Assembly: GCA_015179045.1 (NCBI GenBank) | Contig: WHUZ01000115.1 | Location: 62,001 to 126,000 of the forward strand | Length of the DNA stretch: 64,000 nucleotides | Direction: 5' to 3' | Origin: Kalaharituber pfeilii | Taxonomy: Eukaryota > Ascomycota > Pezizomycetes > Pezizales > Pezizaceae | Part shown: positions 1-13,351 of the stretch, in pieces | How the letters are laid out: every line of letters starts with the position of its first letter | How positions within the stretch are numbered: the stretch's first letter is position 1 | Translations under genes and position numbers: made by a program | Notes under the pieces: generated by a model | The model's input: only the letters and a program-made list of their open reading frames with translations | Told to the model about the DNA's origin: nothing | The model's database searches: none

Positions 1-189
1 CTTCATTCATCCATTTATTTAATACTGTACTCTCTTTCGGTTAACGTAATGAAGGATGTGACGTGAAAACCTCCTTCTCTTACCTCCTCCCTCAAGCTGT
101 CCATCACAGATTATAAAACCATACACAAACAAGTCAGCCATGGCTCAACAACCAGACAATGGTATGGCACAAGTTCAGGGCGCTGACAG

Positions 190-3100
190 TAGGAAGAAAA
201 AGAAAAACAAAGTTATGCATGAGCAAAAGTTCACTCCACACCTAATCCATTCATCCTCAACCCTCGTGTTAGTTGCTTTTTTTTTAAAAAAAACGGATCG
301 CACCTCGTGCTTGGGAATTCAAAGCCCAACTCTCCTCCGCCAAATATTATACCTAGTCGGTCTGGATCCTTCGTGTACCCCATGGTACTCACAGTGAAGA
401 TGCCGTTGGTATAAATAACAGGCACAAGGAAATGCAAAAACACCAAACTATTGTAAGAAAAAGATAGATACATGGGGTAGGCGATTTACCAAGGAGTGAT
501 TTTGGTTATCCCTAGCTGAGGAAGTGCAGAGGGAAAAGGTAGCAATGCGAAAGGTAGCAATGCGAAAGGTAGCAATGCGAAAGGTGGGGTGCGACAAGCG
601 GAGATGCCGGAGGCAGAGAAATAGCAGGTACGAGCATTATAGGCGGAGATAGTGGAGGCAGAGGTTGGAGTGTTGTCAGCCCCGTAATATGCTGTCACAG
701 TGCGACAGGAGAAGATGAGAGTGGACAGGAGAGGCAAGAGGGGAGGCCACAGGGGAGGGCTGTAGGAGAGGTGGAGGGGCTCTCGAAGGGGCTCTCGGAG
801 GGATGTTGGAGAAGCGGTAGGAGGCGGCCGCATGTACAAGGTGAGGAGTTGTCTACTTTCCGAACTGACCTATAGCTTGGTGAAATGGTACGTCTGTTGT
901 CTTCAGCGATAGAGGTTACAACAAGAGACTATAGGGAGATATGGAATTGAACCCTAAGCTCCTTTTGTACCAGTAAGTTCAAACCCCCATTATCCACCAA
1001 TTGATCACAAAAGATGCCATTGGTGTAAAACTTCAATGCATATAAAAAAATTGATAAACTTCGAGACAAAACAAAAATTATATAGATAAAGAGCGCATGA
1101 TGAGCAGTCGACTTACCAAGGAGTAATTTGTGTTATCTGATAAGCGGAAGGGGCCATCGGAATGGTTGCTAGAGTAGCTGTTGAAGGGGTGGTGGGATGG
1201 GATGTTGGGATGGTGGGAGGCACCATATCCGGGTGTGTATGCAGCAGCAGCAATGGGGATGAGTGTGCAGGTCGGGATTCAGATTCAAGAACTAGCAGAT
1301 GGGATTGGCAGACGTTAGCCGACTGACTTCTGACCGTCGAAACCTTTGTCCACCAGGAAACTCGAGTTGGTACAGGTCGTTGCAAGCGATCAGCATCCAG
1401 GCAATTGAGAGCCTGAAGAGAGATGCGGCAGTGGGGTGGAGGTGAGAGTGGGGGAAGAACTCAAGTTGAGTTTCATCTTTTTGCGATTGGAGCTCCCTGC
1501 TTTATTTATATCTGTTAGCGTTTTAATTTCATTTCTTGGTTTGACTGACACACCATACTATTAATGTCTCCCTTTCCAAAAATTCATGTAGGAATATTGC
1601 AAGTTGGGAAATAGTGTTACAGCTTTTTCTTTTGCAAAGGATGAGAGGAATGATAGTTCTGGTTTGTCGGCTATCCGTTGTCTGTCATTTGTCAGTTGGT
1701 TGCAAGTTATAATCATGATTTTCGCAATTCAATTGCTGAAAAAAATCCTCCCCTCAGCACTGGTCGAAGTTCTAGATAGAGATAGTATAGAGAAGATTTC
1801 GGTCGCTCAAAAAAACCTTCACAATTACCAAAACCGCCTTCCCCAACACACATCTCACCAGATCCTCCTCCACCTCTCTATTCCCATCTCCGGTTCCAAC
1901 GCAGACCCAAGATCCCAAACCCAGAATTGCGCCACAGGTCGTATCGATCGGAATAATGGAAGTCATTGAATATAATGTCGGGGTCCCTATAAATTCTGCT
2001 TTTAAGAAAGCTGTGACATTTTGATCAATTCACAACATCCCAAAGCAGCTGTTTCTGATCAAAGTAAATAAACCTGAGAAGCAATTGGGGTCGGAGTGGG
2101 AGTCGGCATCAAAAGAGTATTGGGTCACAGTCTGGGCAATAAATTCTGGGGTCGTCTGCAACATCATCAATATCCTCTTTCTCGTCATCCTTATCCCAAG
2201 GTCTATCGAAGTCCAATTCCACAAGTTCATTAAGTTCCAGTTCAGATAAATCTCGGACTCGGATCCACACTTGCAATCCACTTCGAGGGGCCCCCTACCA
2301 AAAAACTGGAGTGGGTGATTTGGTGTCCAGAAAAAGAGAATAAGGTAGATAAGGGAAGAGGTATATTTAAGATACTTCCCGAAAAAAAAAACTCACGTTC
2401 ACGAAGGCTTCAAGAGACGGTGCAGGAGGAAATTGAGGAGGTAATAGCAGATGAAAACCAGTCGATTATAGGTGGTGTGGGGGTGTTTGGACTCGCGTAA
2501 ATTGTCTCCACCTGTAGTTCTCATGTTGCATGTGAGATGGGGGAGCGGGAGGCATGAATCTATAATTGCGAGAGTGCGAGGAACAGCAAAGAGGTACAAA
2601 ATGTGAAAAAGGAACAAGATGCAGGAAAAGAACAAGAAGCGGCGAGAGGCCTATTCTCCGCACCTTAGATTCCAAGAGGGAAGGTAATGGGAGGATCCAG
2701 GTAGCGTCAATGGGGGGGACAAGGTACAAATTGAGACTGGAGAAGCAGTAGTATCGGAGAAGGTTCATCGTTATTCTTGGATCTGCAATCACTTTCTAAA
2801 GTGGAAGCCATTATTGAATACCATTACTTCTGTTCCTGGCACCAAGCTCCGGACGAAATAATTATTGGCCCCTTCCGCAATCTATCTACCCTCTGATACA
2901 CAGATTCGGGGAGCGTATATCGTCCCACTCTGTGCCCTATCAATACCCAACTGTAGAGTTTGACCTAATATTCAACCCTTCGCTTTTTTCAACTCGGGAA
3001 TGTCCATATCTCACTATTCGTCGGAGTATACTGTGTGCGGGGTGCCCAATGGAAAAAGATCGCTAGACGAAGAAGCCATTTGCCGAATGCAGGGTATGTG

Positions 3101-4620
3101 AAGTGCGGGGAAAACAGGATTGCTCTCAATATTGCTCTCAGCGTTGATAGCAGCACCAAAGCCCATATAGATATTGGCAGTTCCTGCTGCAAACATAGAA
3201 CAAATAAACACGGACAGCGGATGAGAAAGAAGTGTTGACATCCTTCCTCCTCGAAACACAGCAGGAAGGGCAGCAGCGGGGAGAGGGAGGAGGGACGAGA
3301 AGGAAGAGGGTACAAAGGTTGAAGTGCAAATCAAAGCCTCAAAGTCAGATGTGAGTGTAAGTGCTGTAGAGGAAAAGGAAGACAGGGAGAAGAGAAAAGC
3401 TGGTTATCAAGAATGACAAGTCAAGAAAAGGATTGAAAGAGCAAGTTGAAGAAGTATTCTGAGCTCGAAATGGGGGTATGTGTGACCGCAGCTGCGGCAT
3501 ATGGCGATGTCAGTGGTAGCCTTCCAGCTCTCGATGCTAGAAGCAGCATCCATTTCCATCGTCAGGGTTGCCCTCCCGGCGTCCAATAGCCACGAAGTTT
3601 CTTTATTATCAAGAAAGCGGGAGACATGACCAAACCACAAGGGCTTCTTCGTGACATCACACCCGGTACGTGCGCAGGAGCTCTTTGAGCTCTAGTTGGC
3701 ATAATGGTGGATCGGTGGCAGTGCAAAAAGCGCGATACTACCAAATCTACGCCGTCAGCCTCTGGGAAGGGGGATATGAAGCAGTATATTTTGCTCCTGG
3801 GAACTGAAGTTGCCTTCAGTTTTACCTCTTGTGGGAAGTGAATGTGTAACCAGTTGAAGACACTAAAAATCCACCTCCGATGCCGCAGACCATAATGGCG
3901 GGAGCAGGCGAGTGAGGGCTGAGACTGAGGCTAGGATGACAAGGCCAGTACACAGAGAGTGGAATGGGGTGTATTTTGGTGCTGGAGCAACCGCAGGCTG
4001 CTGGCAGAGAGCAGGGATCAGGGGAAAGAGGGCAGAAGGAGTAAGCGATACTATGGAAAGTCACACAAAGAATGATGGGGAAATTGGTGAGTTGAAGGTT
4101 CCAGGAGACGGCAACTGCAACATCACTAGCATCACTAACCCCCCTCCCTCTGATGATGCCTCAAGAATCTCCAAATCCATCGCAACCTGAGCAGCGATCA
4201 GAGCCGAAAATCGTAAATTCAGACATGGACGTTGGGAGGGCTTGTTCCCCCCGTTGCACATACTAAAGCAACCTCCACAACCGGAATCAAAAACGCCAGT
4301 TTCTTTGTGGACAAAAACAAACAGGGTCTTGATGGGGTGTGGACGCTTGTGGAGGAAGGTGGTTAAACAGAAAGCAGGAGATTAATGTCCTTGTCATGAG
4401 GGGCGCATTGAGCCCTCAAAATGCTGGGAACACTAGGGGGTGGGGGTGAAGATAATTCAAGTCCCGCATAAGAGTGGTGGCATGGCAAAGCAAGGATAGC
4501 GACAGAGGTCAGTAATATGCGTAATTTTCGTGCAGAAAGAATTGGAGTAGGGCAGATTGAGAGGGAGATGGAAGAGATTTGGTCACTTTTGAGGAGGTTG
4601 GGGGGTGGAGGTAGGGAGGG
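190..4620 (-). repeat. Left copy of a degenerate inverted repeat of unknown family
   Basis: Read on the minus strand, this stretch matches 21,750-27,620 on the plus strand in the same order, with many substitutions and indels. Shared landmarks include a conserved peptide block with a CxxC motif near 3,480, a serine-rich block near 3,240, an acidic block near 2,200 and the modules at 480-1,140 that end in ATAACACAAATTACTCCTTG followed by GTAAGT, which looks like an exon end with a splice donor. No frame stays open over the whole length and both strands carry short conserved frames. I do not recognise the family. It could be a decayed multi-exon gene or a transposable element. A methionine with good context at 140 could be an orphan first exon but is unsupported downstream. 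Confidence 0.55.
533..585. repeat. 15-bp tandem repeat
   Basis: The unit GCGAAAGGTAGCAAT is repeated about three and a half times with a variant first unit. It lies inside one of the modules of the left degenerate repeat and is absent from the equivalent module near 27,430, so it expanded after the copies separated. Confidence 0.8.
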
Positions 4621-4639
4621 AGGTAGGTGGACTTAACCT

Positions 4640-5180
4640 CTACTGTGGGGGGCTCTTGCCGAGCCGGAGTTGTGGGGTAGGTGCTGTGCTACATAGTACT
4701 CCGGGGTACCGGCGAATGATGCAGAGCCAAGGGTACTCACATGCAGTTTCCAGGTACAGTACGTACGACCCATCGACAACATACAAACATGCAATCCTCA
4801 CCGCAACTCAGACCGCAACTCACACCACCATCAAAAAAAAAAATCCCTCACACCCCGATATCGTGTAGAAATCCTACACCCGGAAAGAAAAAACAAAAAG
4901 AGAAGGAAAAAAAAACGACCAAACTCTCCTCAAAAGAACTCTCGCGAAATTCTGAGAAAGATGTTAAATAACATTATGTAAATAAAATATAATACAAGAC
5001 ACTTTTGCGTTTGTCTCAAGCTGGGGAAACGGTGGAAAGTGGTCTAAACTAGTAGGTAACTATAGCTGTCAAAGTTTGGCGAAAAGATAATTGAAGGGAG
5101 TTATTGAGTTGATGAAGAGTGAGGTTACCTCATTGTATTCGTCCATTGTTTATTTATTTATAGCACCCCTGCTTAACTGG
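4640..5180. other. Gap without recognisable gene
   Basis: A-rich low-complexity sequence occupies about 4,830-4,980. I see no coding exon, transposon end or RNA gene here. Confidence 0.5.
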
Positions 5181-5186
5181 CGACTA

Positions 5187-5534
5187 CAGTTTTCCTTGGA
5201 TGGTCTCAGGCTGCTACGTCCCCCGTTCCCATACAAAACCCGCTTGCTATACCGGAACCACAGGAATTTGCCTGGCACTTACCCCCCCCGTCTCCATAGA
5301 AACAATATTTGCTATATCGGATACACTAATGCTGATACGTGGCTACCTCACCTTTGACATCCACCCATTACATATTTAAATTAGGCCGTCTTTGTCGATC
5401 TGCTTCTCAATTAGGCAATTCCCATTATTTTTACTGCCCATCCCTATTCTATTTCTGCCAAGCATTTTATTCTAAAGCGGAACCTGGACGAAAAAGGTAG
5501 GATTTTACAGATCCGGTATAGCAAGGGAAAACCG
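5187..5534. mobile_element. Non-autonomous pogo/Tc1-like relic (CAGT ends)
   Basis: The left end reads CAGTTTTCCTTGG after a TA, and the right end reads AAGGGAAAACCG before a TA, so the ends are imperfect inverted repeats with a TA target duplication. The interior shares motifs such as GCTATACCGGA and GCCAAGCATTTTATTCTA with the element at 20,760-21,523. At 348 bp it has no transposase. A third related end lies near 6,270-6,370. Confidence 0.7.
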
Positions 5535-5539
5535 TACCG

Positions 5540-6673
5540 GACGACCAAAATCCAGCACTTTCCGTCCGGTTTAACTCGGCGTTCGGGATAGTAAATTTGC
5601 AGGGATGGCGTGCCAGGGTGTTGCACGGATGGTGGGGCCCGCGGGCGGGGTAATATCTTTTCGTGCAAGATTACTGGGATTGTCATACTGATACTTTTCG
5701 CAGAGCGTAAATACCGTCAAGAGCAGCTTGGATCAATACCATCAATGCCTACCTCAAAGCATGCCTTTTCCGTGAGAAATATGAGGTATGTCTAGAGTGG
5801 AAGACTTAGTAGGGAAAAAAAGAAATTGGAAGATTTTGGACGTCTGTTTTCAGGACCGGATGGGAAAGGGATTTCGAAGTCTACTCTAAGTGATATACCC
5901 CCCAATTCAGAGGAAATTTTATCTCATCCACCCATTGATGGCGTTCACAAAAAGAAGAGCCGAGCGCCTTTATTTCCAGTATATGAGGCTTACAACAGTT
6001 AAAGTTCCTACCGTATCAGAAGCAATTGATCATCTAGATTAATTAATTTCTTTTTTCCAGAGCAATTCAATTTCGACCCTATCCTTCTCTCATCGTCAAA
6101 GACAGCTTCCGATTCAAGATGTAGTGGATATGGCACTTCAGGCTCGAGAGGGATTAAAGCACCACCAGAGTACACATTAAGTACAGAAGCGACTTCATGA
6201 TTTTTGTCCTTCATCCGGTTCAGTCAATTAGTTTGGATGTAATTTGAATTTAGAAGTCTATGATTTTGTTGTCCGGTCCGGCTTAACCGGGCGTCCGGTA
6301 TAGCTAATTTTTTTGTATGTAAAATTGCAACAACCGTCAAGGGTCGTCCGGTATAGCTAGGTAAAACTGTACTCGACGTGTAATAGTATAAATTTTGGGC
6401 ATAAAGGTCAAAAGTGCAGTTCCCTGTACCAGCCAAGGTACTAGTATATTGCTACTACATGTCCATCTCCATGTCACTGTTCAATTTTGAGAAACAAAAA
6501 CCCAAAAAAACAAGATCAAATTTTTCAGTGGGACCAGCCTGCATTTCCTTTTTTTCCCCTTCCTTTAAGACATCAAGATCACACTATGGCAAAGTTAAAA
6601 AAAAAAAAAAATCAACAAAACAACGCTTTTACCTCAGATTTCCCATATCCATGTCTCTTTCAGGGTCTCACCG
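5540..6673. other. Gap with a fragment of the CAGT-end element
   Basis: The segment at about 6,270-6,370 carries two copies of GTCCGGTATAGCTA and an end CAGTTTTACC on the minus strand next to a TA, so it is a broken member of the same family as 5,187-5,534. The remainder, including an A-run at 6,598-6,612, shows no gene I can support. Confidence 0.5.
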
Positions 6674-8120
6674 TTAAGTACATATCCTAACCATGGTCTC
6701 AGGCCCATAGTAGTGCAGTCCCTCATGCGTACCAATTATACTCTCCAAACTTCCAGCAGGAAGGAAATACATCTCATTTTGTTCCCCGATCAGATGCATT
6801 TGAGGAGACGAAATTGCAATCATGCTTCCTTGCACGAAAGAGGAAGGGAACGTGTCACTCACTGCTTCACTGCTGGTTGAAAGCTGACTTGGATTGAAGT
6901 ATTGCACGTGAGCGGGAGTGAGATGACCTCCACCTTCTTGTTCCATGATTGGAAGCTGAGCTGGATGCGTGTATTGCATGGGAAGGAGCGGATGCGTTTG
7001 AGGAGACGAAACTGCAGGGAGAGCGAACTGGTCGCTCAAGTCTTGACTGGGGATCAAAAGCCAATCGAGAAGGGGAATGAAACTACCACTCCCTTCTTGT
7101 TCACTGATTGAAGGCTGATCTGGGCGGGTGTATTGCATGGGAGGGAAAGTGAGACGGCCACCTCCTACTTGTTCCCTGATTGGAAGCTGGTCTGTACTGG
7201 TGTATTGCATGAGATGGGGAGCGAGATGGCCTCCCCCTTCCTGTTCCCTGATTGCAGGCTGATCTGGACTGATGTGTTGCATGGGAGGAAGATTGAGATT
7301 GTCACTATCTTCTTCCATGGTTGGATACATTTGCATACCCCGATTTTGGTGGCCGTTGTGGTCGTACTCTGTCGAGTTTCTGGCAGCTGCGGTTGAAGAC
7401 ATATCAACCTGAGTTGGAGAATATACATATGGTGCGTTGTTCAAATTGCCAGCCCAGCTAGGGAGGGTCCCGTAGTAGGTCTCAACTTGCAGGATTTGCT
7501 TTCGGGGTCGGGAGACGGAGTCTGCAGGGATTTCAGACGATTTCCGTTTACGGGTATTGACTTTCTGAAGATATTCATCTGCTGCAAATACTAAAATTCA
7601 CAAGTACCGGTCAGCGGCGTCATCCATTGGCAGCCCAAGTATATCATAAACTACGGAATAGGTGGTCTGATACTTACAAGTCTTCCACGCTTTAACTACT
7701 TTTTTAATCCCCTCAATCCCCTTTGCGCCGTTCAATTTTTTGAGGAGGCTTTTTTGATCGACCGAGAGCTCTTTCCCTTCCTTTAGTCTTTTGCACGGGT
7801 TCAGGTGACCACTGTGGCGATTCAAATTATGCCTCTTCGGATACCGTTTGAAGCAATGATCACATTGATACAGGAGTAAATGACGGTGTGCATCCTCCCT
7901 AGATGACAGTTAATATGCAAGAAGGACGTATTAATAGAAAGGGATTTGCTTACTTCACTTGCGCGGCATTGTTGAATCCTTCAGCTGGAGCAAAACGACA
8001 TTCCACACCGAAAAGTGCACATAAAAGTACTTCCTTTTCGCCCTTTGACCCTCTTCCCTTCTTGACTTTTCTACGGTGGCTATTCACCGCATTGGCAATG
8101 GACTCCTTATCTCGTGTCAT
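6674..8120 (-). CDS. C2H2-type zinc finger protein, three exons, 434 aa
   Basis: Probable nuclear DNA-binding regulator. Exon 1 is 8,120-7,954, exon 2 is 7,898-7,678 and exon 3 is 7,590-6,674. The introns are 55 and 87 bp with GTAAGC..CTAG and GTAAGT..TTTAG borders. The spliced frame is open throughout (1,305 nt including stop). Residues 68-91 form a zinc finger: Cys68, Cys71, His84 and His87 or Cys91, with the FKRYPKRHNLNRH core. An upstream Cys34/Cys41/His60/His62 set may be a degenerate first finger. A basic RKRK cluster follows near residue 143 and could be a nuclear signal. Residues about 228-365 hold four to five imperfect repeats built on MQYTxPDQxxIxEQEGGG, which resemble a glutamine/proline-rich activation region. 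The start is the first ATG in frame with exon 2. No target can be inferred. Intact splicing and frame in a decayed neighbourhood argue for a live gene. Confidence 0.8.
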
Positions 8121-8632
8121 GTCTGATTGGGAAGAAACTTATTTTATTTTCTGTCGAGGTTCGGGAGATTCTCTAGAAAGGGAAGGTATAATCAAAATCT
8201 GGGAGTGTATTATGGCTTCAATTTTAGCGAGAAGGATGAGTGCAGAAGCGTACTGGAAGGTTTTTTTCCAAGGTCAGATCCTCACCTTATAACGTTTGAT
8301 TTCCAATAATGGGACAGACACAATAGGTCATATTCATACTTGTAATTTTGACAGAGTCCATTTTCGGCTCGAAGAAGTTTCCCGGCTGAAATACAGCACA
8401 CACTCACTCCATGCTATCACACGCAGTCCACTTCAGGATCTCCAGAGTGTAGTATCTTCGGGGGATCGCAACTGTGGAGGTTTCACTGCGCGGTGAAACA
8501 GGCACTGAAGCTCGAGGTTAAGAGACGTCAAGGATTAAATCCCAAATGGGATTAAAGGCGCGCAATTATCCCAGAGATAACACATATTGTCATTATCCTC
8601 AGGTGTCATTGAGCTCACGATCAATCTAGGTT
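8121..8632. other. Upstream region of the zinc finger gene
   Basis: This is the presumed promoter and 5' UTR side of the gene at 6,674-8,120. I see no clear TATA box at a convincing distance and no second gene. Confidence 0.4.
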
Positions 8633-10659
8633 TGCATCCAAATTCAGTTTCGGAGACAATGGGAGTATCCAAGTTAGAAACTTAGCATTGATACGAGGTA
8701 GTCTCCCCATCTATAATGTAAGTAAGCCTTGCACCATGGGCCATACCGACCGGTGGTGAACGTAAGACATGTTGCTAGGAGTGAATAAAGATAACGAACT
8801 GAATAGAATTCATAGTTGGAGCAGGTCCACGGAATGTTGTTGACGGAAAAGAGTATACGTATTGGATGGTTCGAATCGTAAAGACTGTGTGTGCGTGTGT
8901 GTCATGTTACCATACACCACGTGTAGGAGTCCTGAAGAGCGAAATCCAGGTCCTACTAGTGTTCAATTTGCCGGAATAGAGTACAAACTGAATTGAAAGC
9001 GGCCCCCTAGTCCGTACGTCCCTAGACTCCTAGTTCGCAAGTATCAGTCAAACAGGATGGGAGTTTTTTGAGAATCCCATTTAGTATTGCAGCTTGGATC
9101 CGTTAACTGGCCCTGGAAAAACACTTTTAGCTGTCAAGTTTCCCATTGTGGAAAAGTGCTTCGGAGGGCTACCGTGTACAGCTTGAGAGAGTTTCCCGTT
9201 TTCGCAAGGCTCCACTGCAGGATGCTTGATTGGTAATAGTTGAAATAATTAACATGGTTTTATTGTGACAGACTCAGCAGGGAGAAACTGGTGAAAATGC
9301 TATCCCGGGTACATATCGTGAGAAACAACCACTGCCTGCAATTTTCGGAGATCAGCCCGTCGGCGTTTCTGTGCTTGTAGTAAGCTATGTTTGTAGTAAG
9401 CTAAGTACGTGTACGAACTTTCAACCACTTCATGGAAACAAGCTGTTTTATAATTTCCAAACTCTAGGCTGCACTTATCACCAAAGCCTCATGACCAGAG
9501 CCTCATTGCAAAAGCCTCATAGGCAAGGCACCATCGCCAAAGCCACTATCTATGCGCCGCCTTACAGCACCTAGTAGGCAGCTATCGAGAGAACATCAGG
9601 ATTCAGGAATTCGCTTCCCATGGACAGGATCCAAGTGTGAATGCACCTGCGCCTTGTTGTAGACCTATTTTGATCATGTTGCTTGCTGATCGACTCCGCG
9701 CAGACTCAGGTTATTAGGTCGAAGGAGCTGCCGCGGTGAATTCCCAATTAAGCCCAAGGGTGTAGATGGATAACGAGTGTGCGGACAGCACGAATCAGAA
9801 TAAGCAAAACGACTGGGGTGAGCACAATTTCCGACTTCGATGGGCCGTTATTTTCTGTGACGTCGATGCTAAATGCTCGAAGAAGCAGAATTCCTAACTG
9901 AGGTAGAAGAAGAGCGGTGAGGAAGGAATCAAATGTAAGGAAGCAACGGAATGACTGAAAAGGGAGAGGTGGAGTGAGCTGGGGTTTAACCAAAAAGCTG
10001 CCTGGGTCACCCAATTAGGCCCGCGCAGCCATGCTTTGGCCTACATTGCGAATGCATCAATTACAACTGTTAAATACATACGTTATACTTGAATCTATTT
10101 GTTTAGTTACTCTGTATCTTTTTTGAACTTCTTCGGCGACCTGTTCAAAGATTTAATATTGGCGACCATACAGATAAACCTGCCAGACAGCAACAACGCA
10201 CCCAAAAATGAGAAATCAAAAAAGAAGCGACAATTGAATGTAAAATAAAAACTCAATGCAGTTTTTGAAAATTGAAATTGGCGAGCCCAATGGAGTAGTT
10301 AAGTGTCCCAGTGAAAAGAAAGGTGCTGCAAAAGCCTCTTTTCAGGGTTCAGAAGTTCTTGCCATAGCCTAACAGCAGTACGGAAGCGAGTAAGGTTATT
10401 GAAAAAAATAACTAAATAAATAAGAAATACTAAAAGAGCCCAGATTCTAGAAAGTAGGTTTTAAGTAGTGGTTAATGCAAGCATTCGGAAATCTCATCTC
10501 ACATGTATTTCCGCTGCATTCATGTTAAGCACGGAAGGCTGTGCATTGCTGCACTGGCTTTTGATCTTAGAATCGCTAGCCTGCCGTACACTATAAATAG
10601 GAAAATCACTAGTCCAGTAACCAGACTAGAATATTACCACACGTTGGAGATACAGAGTA

Positions 10660-11476
10660 CTTGCTCGTTCAAAAAGTGTTGGAACGGGATAAATTAAGTA
10701 ATTCTTGCATATTGCATAATCAAGATTACTTCCTGTTCACCCTACTCCCTGCACACATTCATACTTTACGCACACCACACAGCACTGTACAAATGATTCA
10801 GTGATGCAGTATTAACTGAAGAATATCTATACATGATAATTATTGTCCTCCTTAGGTCTAATAAAGTGAGCCATAATCCTAGAAAGAGGTAGAGGTGTGC
10901 CAATTGATCTCATCCACTGTAGTCTTATTCCACAACCAACCTGTTCCATGTCCCTGGTTGCCATGATATTTTTCCGAGCACCTCAAGGTCCTTTTCTTTA
11001 TGATACCAGATTTTTTTTCAGTAGGATTAAAATCTGGAAAGTTTGGAACAAAGCTTGAACAGAAATCAGAACCTTTATTGGCAGCTCTTGCAATTGCACA
11101 CTGTACCGAGTACATCAAAGCATGTAGTTTTAGATACATCTAGTATACTGGTAGAAATAGCCTTGTAGGGTACATTAGCGCATTGCAAGCTAAGTATTGC
11201 GGCTCTTCTTTTTGGTGACCTGCGGACCTTCATATGTTTAGTAACTGCAGAGCTACTTTATTATTTCACTTACCTTGCATTTGGTGCAACTAGCAAGCAT
11301 TCAATAACAGAGGCAGACAGTGAAAGACTATGATGTGGATATCGTCAGAAGATAATGAATGCGGGCACGAGTTATAGCCTTGGACCGGGGGTTACACTTT
11401 ACAGCTATATGAGCTGCATGCATTACATAATTTTTATGCATTAGTCAGCCGTTCCAATACTTTTTGAACGAACAAG
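10660..11476 (-). mobile_element. Tc1/mariner relic
   Basis: The ends are CTTGCTCGTTCAAAAAGTGT and, inverted, CTTGTTCGTTCAAAAAGTAT, each next to a TA. Inside, on the minus strand at 10,879-11,139, a peptide contains FPDFNPTEKKSG, which matches the usual PDxNPIE block around the last catalytic acidic residue of Tc1/mariner transposases. Only this C-terminal part can be read and it is not a full gene. The same relic is at 60,689-61,488, so it predates the arm duplication. Confidence 0.8.
10879..11139 (-). pseudogene. Tc1/mariner transposase C-terminal fragment
   Basis: The 86-codon frame keeps the SPDFNPIE-like motif (here FPDFNPTE) that precedes the conserved helix of DDE/D transposases, followed by a lysine-rich segment. 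Family transposases are about 340 aa, so roughly three quarters is missing. The counterpart at 61,027-61,215 reads NSPDFNPIEKKSG, closer to consensus. Confidence 0.7.
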
Positions 11477-11521
11477 TACACAGCATATTTTATTTTCAGA
11501 TCTCTTGGCACTTGTAACTTA

Positions 11522-13351
11522 CTGTCACTTACCAATTAGTGACCGAGCACCTATTAGTGACCGATCTCTTGGCACTCCTCCTCGTACAACTTCTACATGC
11601 AATATCTTCGGCGTCAGGCATGCTAGCAACATGAGGTAAATTGCAGAATATACAGCAAGTGCACCTGAATATTTGGAGGTTATTTGATGGCCACCCTATA
11701 TATACATCTTTTGTAATTCAATGATATGCAGAGCAAGTATAGCATTCTACCCCCCCTTGCATAGCGAAGGATAGCATACACTAAATATTATATGACTCTC
11801 CTCAACTATAGCTCTTCACACACTCAAGTGGCTATAGAAGAAGATAGCTAACTTAAATGGTAATAGGATAAGGCTGCTCTGAATTTCGGTAGCCTCAAAG
11901 CAGTCACTGAAATGGCTGAAAATGCCGGAAGTGCCAAAACTTCCAATATGCTCATCTATTACTTGCAACAAGCAACTACATATACTAAAAATAACAGGAT
12001 TAATAGTTATAAGACTACTCTTATGATTACGATAGTATGTAATATAATTGGGAGTGTTGGCTACTAGAAAAACATCCTCAAGAATAGTATAGTATATTTC
12101 AGGACTGATAGTATTAATTGCTAGGAAAAATACTCTTATGAGTGCGACAGCCTCTAGTAGGATAATAGGATTGGTAGACCTGATAGGTATCTATACCAAC
12201 GATAGTATATAGCTGCAGAATTAGCTGGTATAGAAGTACCCTGACGGCTATAATAGCATATACCTAACTGACAGAATTAGTTGATGAAATAAACTTCTTA
12301 CTATATCAATATTGATAGCATATACCATAGTTGATAGAGGAGATAAGAATAATAGTATTACTGCCATGTACATCTATATAAAATGATATAGGGAGCAATA
12401 CTAACAAAAATTTAGTATTTCTTATAGTAATATAATAAGCGGAATTGTGTCTGGATATATACTATCCTATAATGACCTTATAAGTATAATTAGTTGCAAG
12501 AACTTCTGTCAGGGTGGTTAGTGTCTTGTTATAGGTTCACCTCAACCATACGGTAGGCAGTCAGTGAATGCACATATGTAAGTGATATATGAGCTGACAG
12601 TACTAGCGACGGTGCTGGTGAGAGTGCCGGCGCTGGCATCGCAGTCACATAAATGAGTGCTATATGAGCTACGCAGAGGACTAGCATATGTAGAGCACTC
12701 AGGACAAGGTCTATTGAGAGTAATGGTACTCTGATATTGAAGTAGCAGCAATTGGTATAAATTTGTGCTTGCTGATAGAATATAGCAATCAAAGAATTAG
12801 TTCATCATATATCTACTACTTTAGTTATATAAAACACTATTGATTATATCAAGAGCATAGAAATGCTGCTTTTAGAGTGGTATATTAGTTGCAGTGGAGT
12901 ATATTATGTATGCAGCAGGACATACTGGCGCGTTTAGCACTTCCGGCACTTTCAGATATTTTGGTAACTGCTTTTGAGGCTACAGAAATCCACAGCGACT
13001 TATCCTACCATCATTTAGGTGAGCTACCCTTCTTCTATAGTCACTTGAGAGTGCAAAGAGCTGTAGTTGAGGATAGTTATATAGTATTTAGTGTATGCTA
13101 TCCTTCACTATGCAAGGGGGGGGTAGAATGCTATACTCTCTCTGCATATCATTGAATTACAAAAGATGTATATATAGTGTGGCCATCAAATAACCTCCAA
13201 ATATTCAGGTGCACCTGCTGTATATTCTGCAATTTACCTCATGCTGCTAGCATGCCTGACGCCGAAGATATTGCATGTAGAAGTTGTACGAGGAGGAGTG
13301 CCAAGAGATCGGTCACTAATAGGTGCTCGGTCACTAATAGGTAAGCGACAG
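11522..13351. mobile_element. Foldback DNA element with ~430-bp inverted repeats, TA target
   Basis: The left end reads CTGTCACTTACCAATTAG and the inverted right end CTGTCGCTTACCTATTAG; both continue into a doubled TTAGTGACCGA motif. The inverted repeats extend about 430 bp (to about 11,965 and from about 12,900) with scattered mismatches. A TA lies directly outside each end. The uninterrupted target is present in the right arm near 60,637-60,650, so this is a genuine insertion with a TA duplication. The 900-bp AT-rich interior encodes no transposase I can find, so the element is non-autonomous. Confidence 0.88.

Noticed and set aside
140..397. Frame starting MAQQPDNGMAQVQGADSRKK as a gene start
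   Set aside because: The ATG context is good and an AT-rich box precedes it, but coding sequence runs into a dispersed repeat after about 25 codons and no in-frame continuation was found.
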